DNA of 64,000 bases, taken from NCBI GenBank assembly GCA_026545765.1, contig CM048844.1:21770237-21834236 (forward strand), read 5' to 3'. A model generated the notes under the pieces. It had not been told where the DNA came from. It made no database searches and saw nothing but the letters and a program-made list of their open reading frames with translations. The stretch's first letter is position 1. Every line of letters begins with the position of its first letter. Of this stretch, positions 40,340-51,793 are shown one piece after another. Source of the DNA: Plantago major (taxonomy: Eukaryota > Streptophyta > Magnoliopsida > Lamiales > Plantaginaceae). Made by a program: the position numbers and the translations under genes.

Positions 40340-42657
40340 CTATGTGGTAACACCAACAACTACATTGCTCACCTATAATTGTAAAAGATCAAGTCATTCT
40401 TGGTCATTTTGAACAGAGAAGAAAAAGCAGGAAGCAAATCGAAGAAACTCACCAGCTTGCCACTTTCATCAATCGTCATAGGATTCTGAACGACAACTGT
40501 CTGACTCTGTGAACGGGGTTTTGGCTGCAGTGGAGAAAGAATTTAAGTTTTAAGTTCAGTTGAGACGGTTGTTTTTGTAACTAACTACCAGCAGATATAA
40601 TAAACCCGACTCACAGTGGAAGTAGGTGGTGCTGAGGAGGGTGTAGAAACTCCACTAGGTCGCACAGGAACAGGGATCCTGGTGTCACCCGCCTGCAAAG
40701 AAAAGACCAATTGTGATTGCTTCATACAAATCTATCACGTCCCTCTGTGATGCCTTTTGTGTTGTTTGAAAGTAAGCGTTAGGCCAATGAAGGAAACAGA
40801 GAATCAATACATAGTGCTTCTATTTCTAGTATGTGCAAGTGAAATAGAGAAACAATACTCACGTTCACATTTGTGATAAATTGGCAAATTGCACATTTAA
40901 CTGATGGAGCTCCAGCTGGAAACATTAGTGTGGTACGGCAATTCCCACAGTTAACATGAGCAACATTATTAGGTGCTGGAGCTGGAGCTGCACCCATAGT
41001 TAATGTAATCAGTTGCTCAGTTCGAACTTAAGAAGTCAAGATAAGGGAAAACTACCATAACTCAAACCATATCATCCTCATAAAGTTAACATGCATCACG
41101 AAAGGACGCATAAGATAGTAATACATAAAAATCACGAATGGTTATCACACTGGGATACTGGAACGAAGCTGGAAATATTATCCACAATTTTGTACCTGGC
41201 ACAATGTTCACAGTATGGCAGCAAGAGCACCTGACGCTGTTAGCACCACGTTGATGCATAAGTAGGGTTCGGCAACCACCACATATCAATTGAGCCATTT
41301 CCATTGCTTCATAGAGTATATAAACTAATGTTACTCATACCAGTTAGAGAGCTTGAACATGCATAAAACATGAGCATATATCAACCGCATATTTGATTTT
41401 ATAATATTAAAATAGAAGACTAATGGAAAGAGGACTGTACTGTACACTCGAAGTTCCTAAAGGCCAAGAGAAATCTAATACTGCTAATTCTCTCTCCCTC
41501 AATAAGCTTAGCTTTACATTGTGCGAATTTTGCTGCGTATTGTAACGGTCATCCATGCACTCCTTCCGATATAAAACATCCGTATTATAACTGCCTCGAA
41601 AACCAGAGGCAGCTCAGGGTACAAGGCAGCCAAGGGCATTGACTTAGGCCCCATTTTCTCATACAATATTTTAGTTGCTTTCTTTGTTCTTTTTCTTTTG
41701 TGCTCTTTGTGTAAGAAGCATAAAGTGAAAGATAAAAGATAATTATGGTGCATCAAATCGAATAAAACAGAATTGTTAAAATTATATCTTATGTGAGTTC
41801 AAGCGATTCTTATAGTTATAGCCTACATAAGTTCCTTTTTAAATCGTATATCTCCGTGAACTATATGTTGAACTTTTCTTTCTATAAATAAAAACAAAGT
41901 GTTTTATATGTCTATTGAAGCTGCACTAGACAAATACTTCAAATAATATTTGCAGTTAACTTTTTGAGAGTAAGTTCATTTAGCGAACAAAACCTACTTG
42001 ATGACTCAAATGACTGTATTTCATATTTATTGTATTTTCCATGAAAATAATGGAAAATGCTAAAATTCATACATCGCCTTAGGCCCACAAACAGTTGAGC
42101 CGGCTCTGCCGAAAACTATGGTATTATAATAGAAACACGTGATGATATAATAGAAACACGTGATACCACTCCAGTTTAACAAGATCATTATACAATTATT
42201 CAAGACAAGCAGTAGCATCCTAGTGAATCTCGTCTAACAGCAATGATATACCAGACGAAGAAAGAAGCATCATAAGCTGAGTAAACTACACATATATCTA
42301 AAACCATATTATTAGAAGCTCATAAGTAATAAATCCTAGCAGTAATTGATATTTGCGGAGACTAAATCACAATCGCTCACCAAAATTTATATGCACTAAT
42401 CAAGGGATGTATTGAACTGATTATTAATTTTGGGACAAATCACAACCATGATAGACAAGTTATCTCGGTTAAAATAACCACTCAGTGAATTTAAAGGTTA
42501 AACGAGAGACCAACAGACGAACAGATGAGCATTAAGCAATACCAGGGGGTGACAGGACGGCAGTGACGACATTACACAATGAACAACACACACTTGTAGC
42601 TCCCCTGGGATAAAGGAGGACAGTCCTGCACCCATTGCACACAACTTGGCTCTGCAT
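40340..42657 (-). CDS. LSD1: LSD1 zinc-finger protein (cell-death regulator)
   Basis: Six minus-strand coding exons join in frame: 42657-42543, 41306-41196, 40987-40863, 40692-40615, 40524-40453, 40372-40340, giving 177 residues, near the usual 180-190. Three LSD1 zinc fingers follow the pattern CxxCRTxLxxxxGAxSVxCxxC: [40 protein letters not shown] and [20 protein letters not shown]. The C-terminus ([18 protein letters not shown], then [10 protein letters not shown]) is diagnostic of LSD1 rather than LOL1. In Arabidopsis LSD1 restrains runaway superoxide-dependent cell death and interacts with bZIP10 and metacaspase AtMC1. Each finger is on its own exon and all three finger-encoding exons are split in the same phase. 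Confidence 0.93.
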
Positions 42658-43600
42658 TTCTGCTAAATCAGGACAAAAAGTCACCAAATTTGACACGGTA
42701 AAACTGATCTTGATAAAAAGTCCTACAAACACCAATTGCATACATGATACAACAATCATCTGTGATCTAACACCAATATAAAGACAACAGCAAACCCCTT
42801 ACCATTCGGCCATTAAAGGTGCAATCTTTACTTTAAAAAAACTCTTACTTGATGCTCAAACAAACAGAAAACTACATTTGAGAAACATGAAATGACTCGA
42901 AAGATTGAAATTTTACATAAATACATAAAGCAAAGATTAGCTCGAATTATTACCCTTACAAAAAGGTTGATGTTTGATTATACGCAGAGTAAAAGCGATA
43001 AAGGGAGAATTGGAGGATCGATACTGATGAAGAAATTGATCGAATGAAAGCTGAATTGATTGCAATGAGATTGAATAGGGGGATTGGGAATTGGGATTCG
43101 GTCAAGATTAGGTTGAACTGTATTCTATTCCTCAATGTCTCTCTCCGTAAAACAATAGAAGGGATAAAAGCACAAATTCACGGACTTGGGGTTTGACTTT
43201 CAAGCATCATCTATCTTATGGGCTATGTTTTAATTTGCCACTACCACAAGTCCTCCTCTTATAAGTTAAGATAATAGCCGAGCTTTAACGACGACACGAT
43301 TTGGCTCCTGTCGATAAATCTCGAGGTTGGATTATTCCAAAGGTGATCTAGTCGAGTTCAAGTCTCCTTCAATGTTTATTTCGCTCTTGCTTGATTACTA
43401 CTCAATTAGGTTCAGTTCAATTTAAAAAATATTTATATGTATCCATATATATTAAAGAAATGCTTAAATTCGATTAGGCGACGCCACACGCGAAAATCTC
43501 ATGGCGTGTCTCTTCAATTTCATGTAGTTTTATTCACAAAATTAAATCAAAAAGAAAATAGTAATTTAGAAGTGTACTATATATTTTTGGTATGTTAACT
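42658..43600 (-). promoter_or_regulatory. LSD1 5' leader and promoter
   Basis: The acceptor TTTAGCAG directly before the LSD1 start codon suggests that a leader intron lies upstream, with a first non-coding exon around 42960-43130 (purine-rich on the minus strand). No clear TATA box is visible. Beyond about 43200 the DNA is AT-rich and merges into repeats. Confidence 0.35.
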
Positions 43601-44060
43601 GTATACATATATTTTATACATAGTTTTTAACATATATTTTATTAAATCACATATAACTTTATCTGCAAAACTCCGAAAAATATTTTGAACATATATTTGG
43701 ATTCATCACGACAAGACGAATCCATAGACACTAATCTTATATATTATTATTAATTAAATAAATTATTTATATATTAAAATAAAAAATCAAATTGTTAAAT
43801 GAGATCTATTGGTTGTGTAAATTCTAAAATTGGAAAATAAGTCATGGAACATTTTATTCTTTACAGTGCAATGCACCTTATAACTTTCAATATTTATATT
43901 TTTAGTATGTTCACTACATATATAGCTTTTATTAAATTTCATATAACTTTATTTGCAAAACTTCGAAAAATATTTTGAACATGTATTTGAATTCATCGCG
44001 ACGAAACGAATCCATAGACACCAATTATAAGATAAATTGGAAAAAAAAAGTGTTGAATAT
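43600..44060. repeat. Second locus of the paired AT-rich repeat
   Basis: Two copies, about 43600-43800 and 43890-44060, share TTTTATTAAATxxCATATAACTT, TGCAAAACTxCGAAAAATATT, TTTGAACATxTATTTGxATTCATCxCGAC and GAATCCATAGACAC. They match the copies at 18990-19570. Downstream, GAAAAAAGTGTTGAATATTTGAA is itself repeated at about 44039-44100. Confidence 0.6.
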
Positions 44061-44304
44061 TTGAATAGCATAAAATAGAAAAAAGTGTTGAATATTTGAA
44101 ATTATAGGAGAAGGCTAAAAGAAAAGTTAAAATAGAAAAAATTATTATAAAATTAAATAAAATTAGATAATCTTTGACTTTTTGGGTTTGTTGTAATTAG
44201 TTTCAAACTACATTATAAATTTGTAATTGTTTGAAATGTGAGTACTAATCTAAACAAAAGACCATTTAGCAGGGGTCGATTTTGAAAAATCTGATATGGT
44301 TAAG

Positions 44305-45900
44305 TAAGAGATAATTTTAATTTAGGAACTCAATTCGAGGCGTAAACGAACTTTATGAATGGGATAATCCAAACTTGGAAACTCAACTCGAAAAGTAAAA
44401 TTCAACTTTGTGAATGAGATAATTCGAACGTGGGAACTCAATTCCAAGGTCAAACAAACTATAAGAATGAGATAATTACAACTTGAAAACTCTATTCGGA
44501 TAATAAATCATATTATATGGGAAAAATACTCTAATGAAGGAATGATTCAAGCACAGGAACTTAATTCGAAAGTAAACTCAACTAAAAAAAAATGAGATAA
44601 TTCTAACTAGGGAAATCAATTCGTATGACAAATCAACTATAATAACGAGATAAAAAAATTTGAAAACTTATAAGTTCGAACGGTAAGCTAAAATTTTAGA
44701 ATTAGATTGTTCCTACATGGAAGCTCAACGTGAAAGCAAACAAAATTCTAAGAATGGGATCATTGCAATTTGAAAACTCAATTTGAAGTTAAAAGCAAGT
44801 AAAAAAAAGGGATAAATCCAACTCGAGAACTCTATTTAATTTGAATAGTAAACCACACTATATGATAAAATTATTGAAAGAAATACATAAATTTCGCAAG
44901 AACTCAATTCAAAGGGTAAACACACTTTAACAATGAGATAATTTTAACTTGGAAATTCAATTCAAATGTTAATCTCAACTTTAAGAATGAAGTAATTCTT
45001 AATTGAGAACTCCATTTGAAGGGCAAAACAACTGTAAGAATAATATAATTCAACTTGGAAACTCAAATGCAAGAATGATCCATGCTATTTGAAAATAATC
45101 TAACAATGAAATAATTCCGAATTAGGAATTTTGTTCAAACGGTAGAAATATTCTACGATTGAAATCATTTAAACGTAAAACTATATTAGAAACGTAAGCC
45201 ACTTAATTTATGTGGTAAAATACTCTAAGAATATGATAATTTCATTTGAGAACTCAAGTCGAGGGGTAAACAAACTCTAAAATTGTTATCATTACAATTT
45301 GGGGACTATATTCGAAGACTAAACCATGCTATATGAAGAACTTATTTAAAGAAAGGGTACTTCCAACTTATGGAATCGACTCAATTGGTAGTATATATAA
45401 ACTCAACTATAAAAATGTGGTCAATCTAACTTGAAAACTCAAATTGACAAGCAAACCAACTACAAAAATATGATAATTATAACTTGGAGACTATATTGAA
45501 AGGTAAATCTCATTATTTGGAATAGTTAGTTGCACATTTGGAACTCAGACCAACTCTAATAATGAGGTAATTACAACATTAGGACTCTATTGAAAGGGTA
45601 AACCACAATGTATGGAAATATTCTCTAAGAATGGGGTACGTAATTTGAACTTGACAACTAAATTCGATGTATAAACCAACTTTGAAAATGAGATAATTAC
45701 AACTTGAAAACTTTAATTTGAATAGTAAACCACGTTTTGTGGTAAAATCCTCAAAAAAAGGATTCCAAATTTGGAACTCAAAAAAAAAAATTATATTTGC
45801 AACCTTGGAACTCAACTTTAAGAATAATATTATAATTTTAACTCAAAGAATTTTATATTTACAACCTTGGAACTCAATTCTAAAGTTGATGGTTTTTCTG
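44305..45900. repeat. Diverged minisatellite with ~55-bp unit
   Basis: About 25 degenerate units follow one another. Each has GAGATAATT or a variant, then CAACTTGGxAACTCAATTCGAA, then GGTAAACCAACT, then CTAAGAAT. Unit starts near 44311, 44363, 44419 and 44472 give spacings of 52, 56 and 53 bp; later units vary more. No coding frame follows the repeat, and no flanking transposon ends were identified. Confidence 0.75.
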
Positions 45901-46289
45901 GAACTCAATAATATATATCCATACGACCATACCATTTGCACACTTTCAGTTATTCTGGCACTTTCGTATATTTTTCTACTATATTCTAAAGTTGATGGTT
46001 TACTTTGAAGCACACATGATCCGCATGTGCATAAATGATACTTGGAGCGCTTTCTAATTACTTGGAAATTTTCTAATACAAAATTAAAGTAAAAAGAAAT
46101 ACATTTTAAGTTGTATTAACTCTCTATTTTTTATTTTTTTTTAAAATTTAGGTTTCAACTTTTCTCTAAATACTTATGTATGAAAAATAATGAATAGTCG
46201 TAGGAGATAGTGAATAAAATAGAAGAGGTGAGAAGGTAAAGAATAAAGTAATAAATTAATTTTCAATTTTTAGGCATGTGAAGATGAGA

Positions 46290-47535
46290 TCTATCCATAT
46301 ATTATAAAAACCAGTTTTTTATCATCAATTCTAGCTATGGTACTTTGGCCTCAAATCAATGTGAGAAATTATTTTATGTTTTTAGGTTAAAAAATTACAA
46401 AACAATTATAATCAGGGTAAATTTATTTTTGATGCCAAGTTGATGCGTATTTGGTTCTGTTACCTTTACAATTTTAATCTAATTTTGGTTACATAATTCT
46501 GCCAATGATAATCAACCTTTACAACTATTTATAAATGTGATCAATCAAATCTTCTAAATCCCATAATTACATCAAAATTGCCACCCACACACTAATTTTT
46601 TTAGTGGGCATGAATTCAGATTGGAGGGCCTTTGGATCTATGCTTGACACGGTTCCTTCAACTAATCTTCCACGTGAGCTAATTGGTGGTGTGTTGATCT
46701 TTACATGTCTATCAACAACTTTTTACATGTGAAGACTTTCAATTTCATTTTCTTTATGTATATGATTCGATCGGTAAGATGAGGTATAAGGTTTCTCTTC
46801 TCTACGATATCTGGCCGAAAGGATTGGTTCTATCCAACCCGAATTCCAACCCCGTTCGAAATAATGATGTTCAGGTCCGGTCTGGTATATACTCGAACCC
46901 GTTCCATACATTTGTTACAACACCCGACCACAACATTTTATGATTAAGTTAGTAAAAACTACATTTTTTCCGGGAGGTCTCAGATATACTCTAGGCGGGA
47001 AACTCTTTCGATCTTCTTTCTACTTTCTTGATACATAACTGGGGATCGATACTCAGGTGGGAAAACTCTCTTAGATCTTCTCTCTCCATAACGAGCCTGG
47101 GGGATCTGATACTCTCTAGGTGGGGAAACTCTCTTAGATTTAATAACCGTGACATGTGAAATTACGTTTGTATAATATTTGTGTGTGTGTGTGTGGTAGG
47201 GTGACCACATATCACCGCGAGATTGTTGGGAACAACCATATTGACTGTGTTGTATACTTTTGTATTTTATTTTGATTCCGTTTGAGGGACAAATTTTTTT
47301 TTTACTAATTAACAAGTCGGGTATGGTAGGACCGTATTTTTACATTTTCTAAACATAAATAAACACTCAATGATATAATATTGGATGAAGAATGACTACC
47401 GACCAACACCACGACCAACGTTGTCTACAGGGAGTTTTGACTATCTTTTTTTTTCGATTAATTTATTTAATCCTCACATTTCAATTTATTATTAAAAGTA
47501 AATTATACCGTGGCATCGCCACGGGTTAGTACTAG
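46290..47535 (+). mobile_element. Structurally complete non-autonomous Helitron
   Basis: The element starts TCTATCCATATATTATAAAA directly after an A and ends CTAG directly before a T, as Helitrons insert between A and T without target duplication. Eleven bases from the 3' end closes a perfect 7-bp hairpin, CCGTGGC-ATC-GCCACGG at 47508-47524. The 1,246-bp body has no replicase or helicase. It carries a short version of the GGGGAAACTCTC tandem repeat near 46980-47145 and a TG run near 47180-47196. A rearranged relative lies at 21070-23844. Confidence 0.85.
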
Positions 47536-48420
47536 TTTTTCATTAAAGAGCTCAAACTCCAAAAATTAACACATTTTATTCACGATTCGAATGAGTTCAG
47601 GTTCGAATCAGATTACAGTCCAGTCAATACTCGCTAGGCTCGTTAAACAACTGTAAAACATAAATTATCTTTACTTGCTCTTGGTCTAATCCCAAACGAG
47701 TTTGGTACATTACATTTTATGCAGAAATAAAAAGTATAATTAGTTCGCAAGTTTTATACGTGGAGATAAATATTACTCCTACTCCATAAAGACATACGAA
47801 TGAATATACATGAACAAATAATTAAAATCTAGCTAAAAACAAAAACCTTGTATAAAATGTTCGGGCACATTTCGGGCTTGAACGGTAGGCCTGGACTAGG
47901 CCCATGAGCTTCGTTTCATAACCAAGCTCGACTCACTCTTAAATTCAGACGGGCCAAGGCCTACTAAAGTGGGCCGGGCATGGACCAGCCCCGGGTCGGT
48001 GGGCCTAATTGTCATCCCTATATACTGGACATAGGGGTGTAAAAAAAAAAATAACCGTCCATTCCACCCGCCATTCCACCCGCCAGCTAATTTTTTAGTA
48101 CCAAATCGCAATGGTTAATTATTTGGTAACCTGCCACGGGGTGGGTGGGTGGCGGTTGGACGGGTGCCAACTGCCCAACCGACCGCCCACCCACATAGTA
48201 CTAGTTATATATTTTTTTATTTTTTTTATTTCTAGTAATAAATATATACTCCATCCGTTTCAATAATGTTTACTAACTTTACTTATTTGAATTTATATTA
48301 CCAAGCCAAATATTTGAATATTTATATTTGATAGGGGATTATTTTTCAAAATGGCATAATAAATTAGGAAACAAACTGTAATTAGCGAAATTTATCACTA
48401 GAAATTGAGCACCTTACTAC
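47536..48420. other. Intergenic DNA between Helitron and Copia element
   Basis: No gene is supported. A GGGTGGGTGGGTGGCGG-like C/G-rich stretch occurs near 48138-48155. ATACTCCATCCGTTTCAATAA at 48246 resembles one end of a Stowaway-type MITE, but the second end was not found. Confidence 0.4.
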
Positions 48421-48807
48421 TGTTTCGAAATAAAAAGAGTCATTCCTTACCATTCCATAAACTAATTAATGAAGAATATCACAAAACCGGAAGATTAATC
48501 AGCTTGTTCTTTTTTCTCCTTGCTAAACTTCAGTCAGCTTCTGTTTCTTTTATAAGAGAACAGAGCAATCCTTATATTGCCAGAATTGATCACAACCGTC
48601 CAATCATTAACCGCAATATTGATCAAACAGTCCAGCAAGAAGCGTGTTTCTACTTATCCTAGCCATATTACGTTTTCTCTCCAAATTTGGTTAGGAAACA
48701 TAACATACTATGATTCCTATTTACAAACAAAACCCTGTGTTTCTGAAACATTAGAACACTGGTCCCTGTAAACCTGGAATCTTCGAAAACACCCCAAACA
48801 CTTCACA
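48421..48807 (-). repeat. LTR of the Copia element (3' LTR)
   Basis: A 387-bp segment is bounded by TG and CA: TGTTTCGAAA at its left and CTTCACA at its right on the plus strand. It abuts the polypurine tract of the Copia interior. ACTAC just to its left (48416-48420) would be the 5-bp target duplication on this side; its partner is outside the window. Confidence 0.7.
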
Positions 48808-49477
48808 ATCTCCACCTTGTTGAGATAACAGGAGTAACTTCATTCACCTTGTTCCAGCACACAGTGTTGGCATCCCTCAACACTTTGAGACACTAACTAA
48901 ATTCAAACAATGTAAGACCACTCCCAATAGGTCGTCGCAACGACCGTGAATAGTTGCGGTCGCGAGCGACGGCTGATTTAACGACCATTGCAGAAAAAAA
49001 AAAACTGTTCAATAGGCCGTCGGACGACCGTGATAGTGTTTTTTTTTTTTTGTTTTTTTCGTATTTTTTTTATATTTTTTTTAGCTTGCTTCACATATTA
49101 TAAGAGTGTTTAGAAGTTGAAATTACTCAAATTGAATTCTTAAAACTCGTTTTATAATTTATTGAGATTGAAATCAGAATGAAAAAAATGAGAAAAAAAC
49201 AAATTAAATTTAGTACAAGATATGGATAATGACATTGAAGGATTGTTGTCTGCACTTTATGAGGATAGGTACCATTGGATACCTGACTACACAGCATCAA
49301 ATCTCATTCCAAGGATTGAATTTCAAGGTGAATCTCAATTTCATCTGAATTTGAAGTCTCAATTCCAAGATGAACTTCGACTCGTTTCAGTATAAATAGA
49401 CTACACTTATTCATCTAAACCTCACACCCAACAACTCAATATCAAATCAAATTTCCAACTCAAACACTCTTTGCAAG

Positions 49478-50056
49478 ATGTCTTCCTGTTCGTCGTGGAG
49501 GCCGGTGATCCCTGATGCACAAATATGGACTGAAGCCCAAGAGAATGCTGCTCGTACCTATCAAGACTTCCATTTATACGATGGAAAGATGACTAAGGAA
49601 AGTGTGGTATTCATGCTTCACAGTCTGTTGAAGTGTGCCCAGCTAAGGATGTGGTTTTATCCTCACAAGCAGGAACAAGCCCTACTGGTGGTGCAGAATC
49701 AGCTTGCGGAGCAAGGTGCCAACTATACGTTGAAAGACATGAAGGCTGAGGTGGAGAAGCTCTATACAAGGTACTTTTGCTACAACAGGATCCTCACTTG
49801 GCCTTGTAAACGGCGTGGTTGCATTAGCTTCAGTGGTGGTAGGAATCGAGTCGACTTGAAGGTTTGGGCAGAGATAATGGCCTATGACTGTCACGCTAAG
49901 TGGTACTACGTGGTAGATGAACCACTATTTGAACAACTAAAGGTGTTGTTTAAGAAATGTAAGTGTCAGGATCCGGTGACAGATGCAGCAAGATGCCCCC
50001 CACCCGTGTTCAAAGACATTCCAATACAAGGTGAGGGATTCTCCCGCATGGGGTAA
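49478..50056 (+). CDS. Harbinger-associated Myb/SANT-like protein
   Basis: An intact frame of 192 residues inside the Harbinger element. The part from residue 20 to 120 has helix-rich sequence with WTEAQENAARTYQDFH, and VDLKVWAEIMAYDCHAKWYY with FEQLKVLFKK at the end resembles the second half of plant Myb/SANT-like domains. In this superfamily the second protein binds the transposon ends or aids nuclear entry and works with the DDE transposase. It has no visible frame damage. The start is the first ATG after a TATAAATAG motif at 49393-49401. The exact family call is by resemblance. Confidence 0.75.
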   Translation: MSSCSSWRPVIPDAQIWTEAQENAARTYQDFHLYDGKMTKESVVFMLHSLLKCAQLRMWFYPHKQEQALLVVQNQLAEQGANYTLKDMKAEVEKLYTRYFCYNRILTWPCKRRGCISFSGGRNRVDLKVWAEIMAYDCHAKWYYVVDEPLFEQLKVLFKKCKCQDPVTDAARCPPPVFKDIPIQGEGFSRMG

Positions 50057-50410
50057 TCGAGCAACATAAATCACCCCTTATTGTCTGTTTGTCTTTCAAT
50101 TAGTGTTTGTTGTTTGTACGTTTTATTAAATCCTTAGGTTTTATTTTATGTTGTATTTGTGATATGTTGTAATGTCTAATTTCCAATTAAATAAAAAGGG
50201 GTGCCTATTCGTATTATGAAGAACTTGCATATTCGTTGAAATCAACTCAGAAACAGCAATACATCAAACATTACAATGCAAACGAAGACATGAAAGACAA
50301 ACAATGCAAACAACAATACATCAAACATTACAATGCAAATAATAGGAAACAAACCAACAACACACATGCATAAAAATGAAATAAACAACAACACATTACA
50401 ATGAAAAGAA

Positions 50411-51793
50411 CTACTCATGGTTGAAAGACCAAACATGGTTCATGATGTCTTCTTGAAGCCGCAAATGGGTCTCCTTACTTTCTAGGCCAGCCCTTTTGCT
50501 CAAATAGACATCCATTTGATTGATATAGGAATCCCTGCGTGTGTAGGCATTAAGCTCATCGTTGTGGATGCCTAATTCTACAGCATCATCATTGAATTCT
50601 GCTATCACGTCTTTGTAGTTGCGATATAAGTGCCGCTCATCCTCTACTATCATATTGTGCAAACAAATGCAACAATTCATGATCCTAGCAAGGTCTTCTC
50701 GGGTATGGGCCAATGTTGGATCCTTAATTACTTTGAAACGTGCTTGGAGAACTCCGAAAGCACGTTCGACATCTTTCCTGCATGCCTCTTGCCGCATTGC
50801 GAACTTGGCCTGTTTTGGATTGATAGGACCCTTAATTGACTTCACAAATGTTGCCCACATAGGATATATGCCGTCAGTTAGATAGTACCACATGTCGTAT
50901 TGATTCCCATTCACTTCGAAGTTAACAACAGGAGCTTTTCCCCTTAGTAATTCGTCGAATGCCGGTGACCGTTCCACAATGGTTCGATCATTCAACTTCT
51001 CTGAAACACCAAAGAAAGCATGCCAAATCCAAGTATCTTGGGATGAAACCGCCTCCAAAACTAGTGTGGCTCTCTTGTTTTTTCCTTGGAACTGCCCTTT
51101 CCAACCCGACGGACAGTTCTTCCATTCCCAGTGCATGCAATCGATACTTCCAAGCATGCCGGGAAAACCTCGACTAGTGTTCACCTCGACTAATTGACGT
51201 ACATCCTCCGAATTGGCCCTCCTCATATATGTAGGACCAAAAACCGCAACAACACCATCACAAAAGGCCTTCAATGCCTCTTGACCAGTCGTTTCACTTA
51301 CACGAGTGTATTCATCCACCATGTCTGCACATACACCATATGCAAGTTGTCGGATGGCAGATGTGCATTTCTGTTTTGCCGTAAAACCCAACCTCCCTGT
51401 AGCATCCCGGCGTTGTTGAAAATACGGATCGTATTACTCTAAAGCTTCGACGATCCGGAGAAACAATGGCCTTTGCATCCTGAACCGTCGTCGGAACTTG
51501 ACCGCTCCCCATGTTGGACGTTCAACAAAGTAATCGTTATCGAGTAGAACAGCAAACTGTTCCCTCTTCCGATCAATGTATTCACGCGTATACCCCGACC
51601 TCCTTCGTGGTTGATTATGTGAGGAGTGGTTGATTATGTGAGGAGTGGCTTGAATAAGAAGTTTGGTAGCACGGGTATAGTAATCAGTTTGTGTGCTTGA
51701 AGAGGAAGAAGAGGAATCAACATATTGTGCAAACTCATCATCATCGGAACTAGATGATGATAAGTTGTTGATGTAGTGATTAATTGCAGACAT
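50411..51793 (-). pseudogene. PIF/Harbinger DDE transposase gene with one internal stop
   Basis: One reading frame on the minus strand covers the whole gene (about 460 residues) but is split by a single TAA at 51434-51436, between LFLRIVEALE and YDPYFQQRRDA. The DDE catalytic residues appear in place: D in GSIDCMHWEWKNCP, D in YLTDGIYPMW and E in KDVERAFGVLQARF. The N-terminal part is Ser/Asp-rich, followed by helix-rich RRRSGYTREYIDRKREQF. The rest shows no other frame damage, so the copy appears recently inactivated. The nuclease inserts the element at TWA sites. Confidence 0.88.

Noticed and set aside
41514-41756. 80-residue minus-strand frame in an LSD1 intron
   Set aside because: It lies inside the first coding intron, has no recognisable domain and no supporting splice sites.
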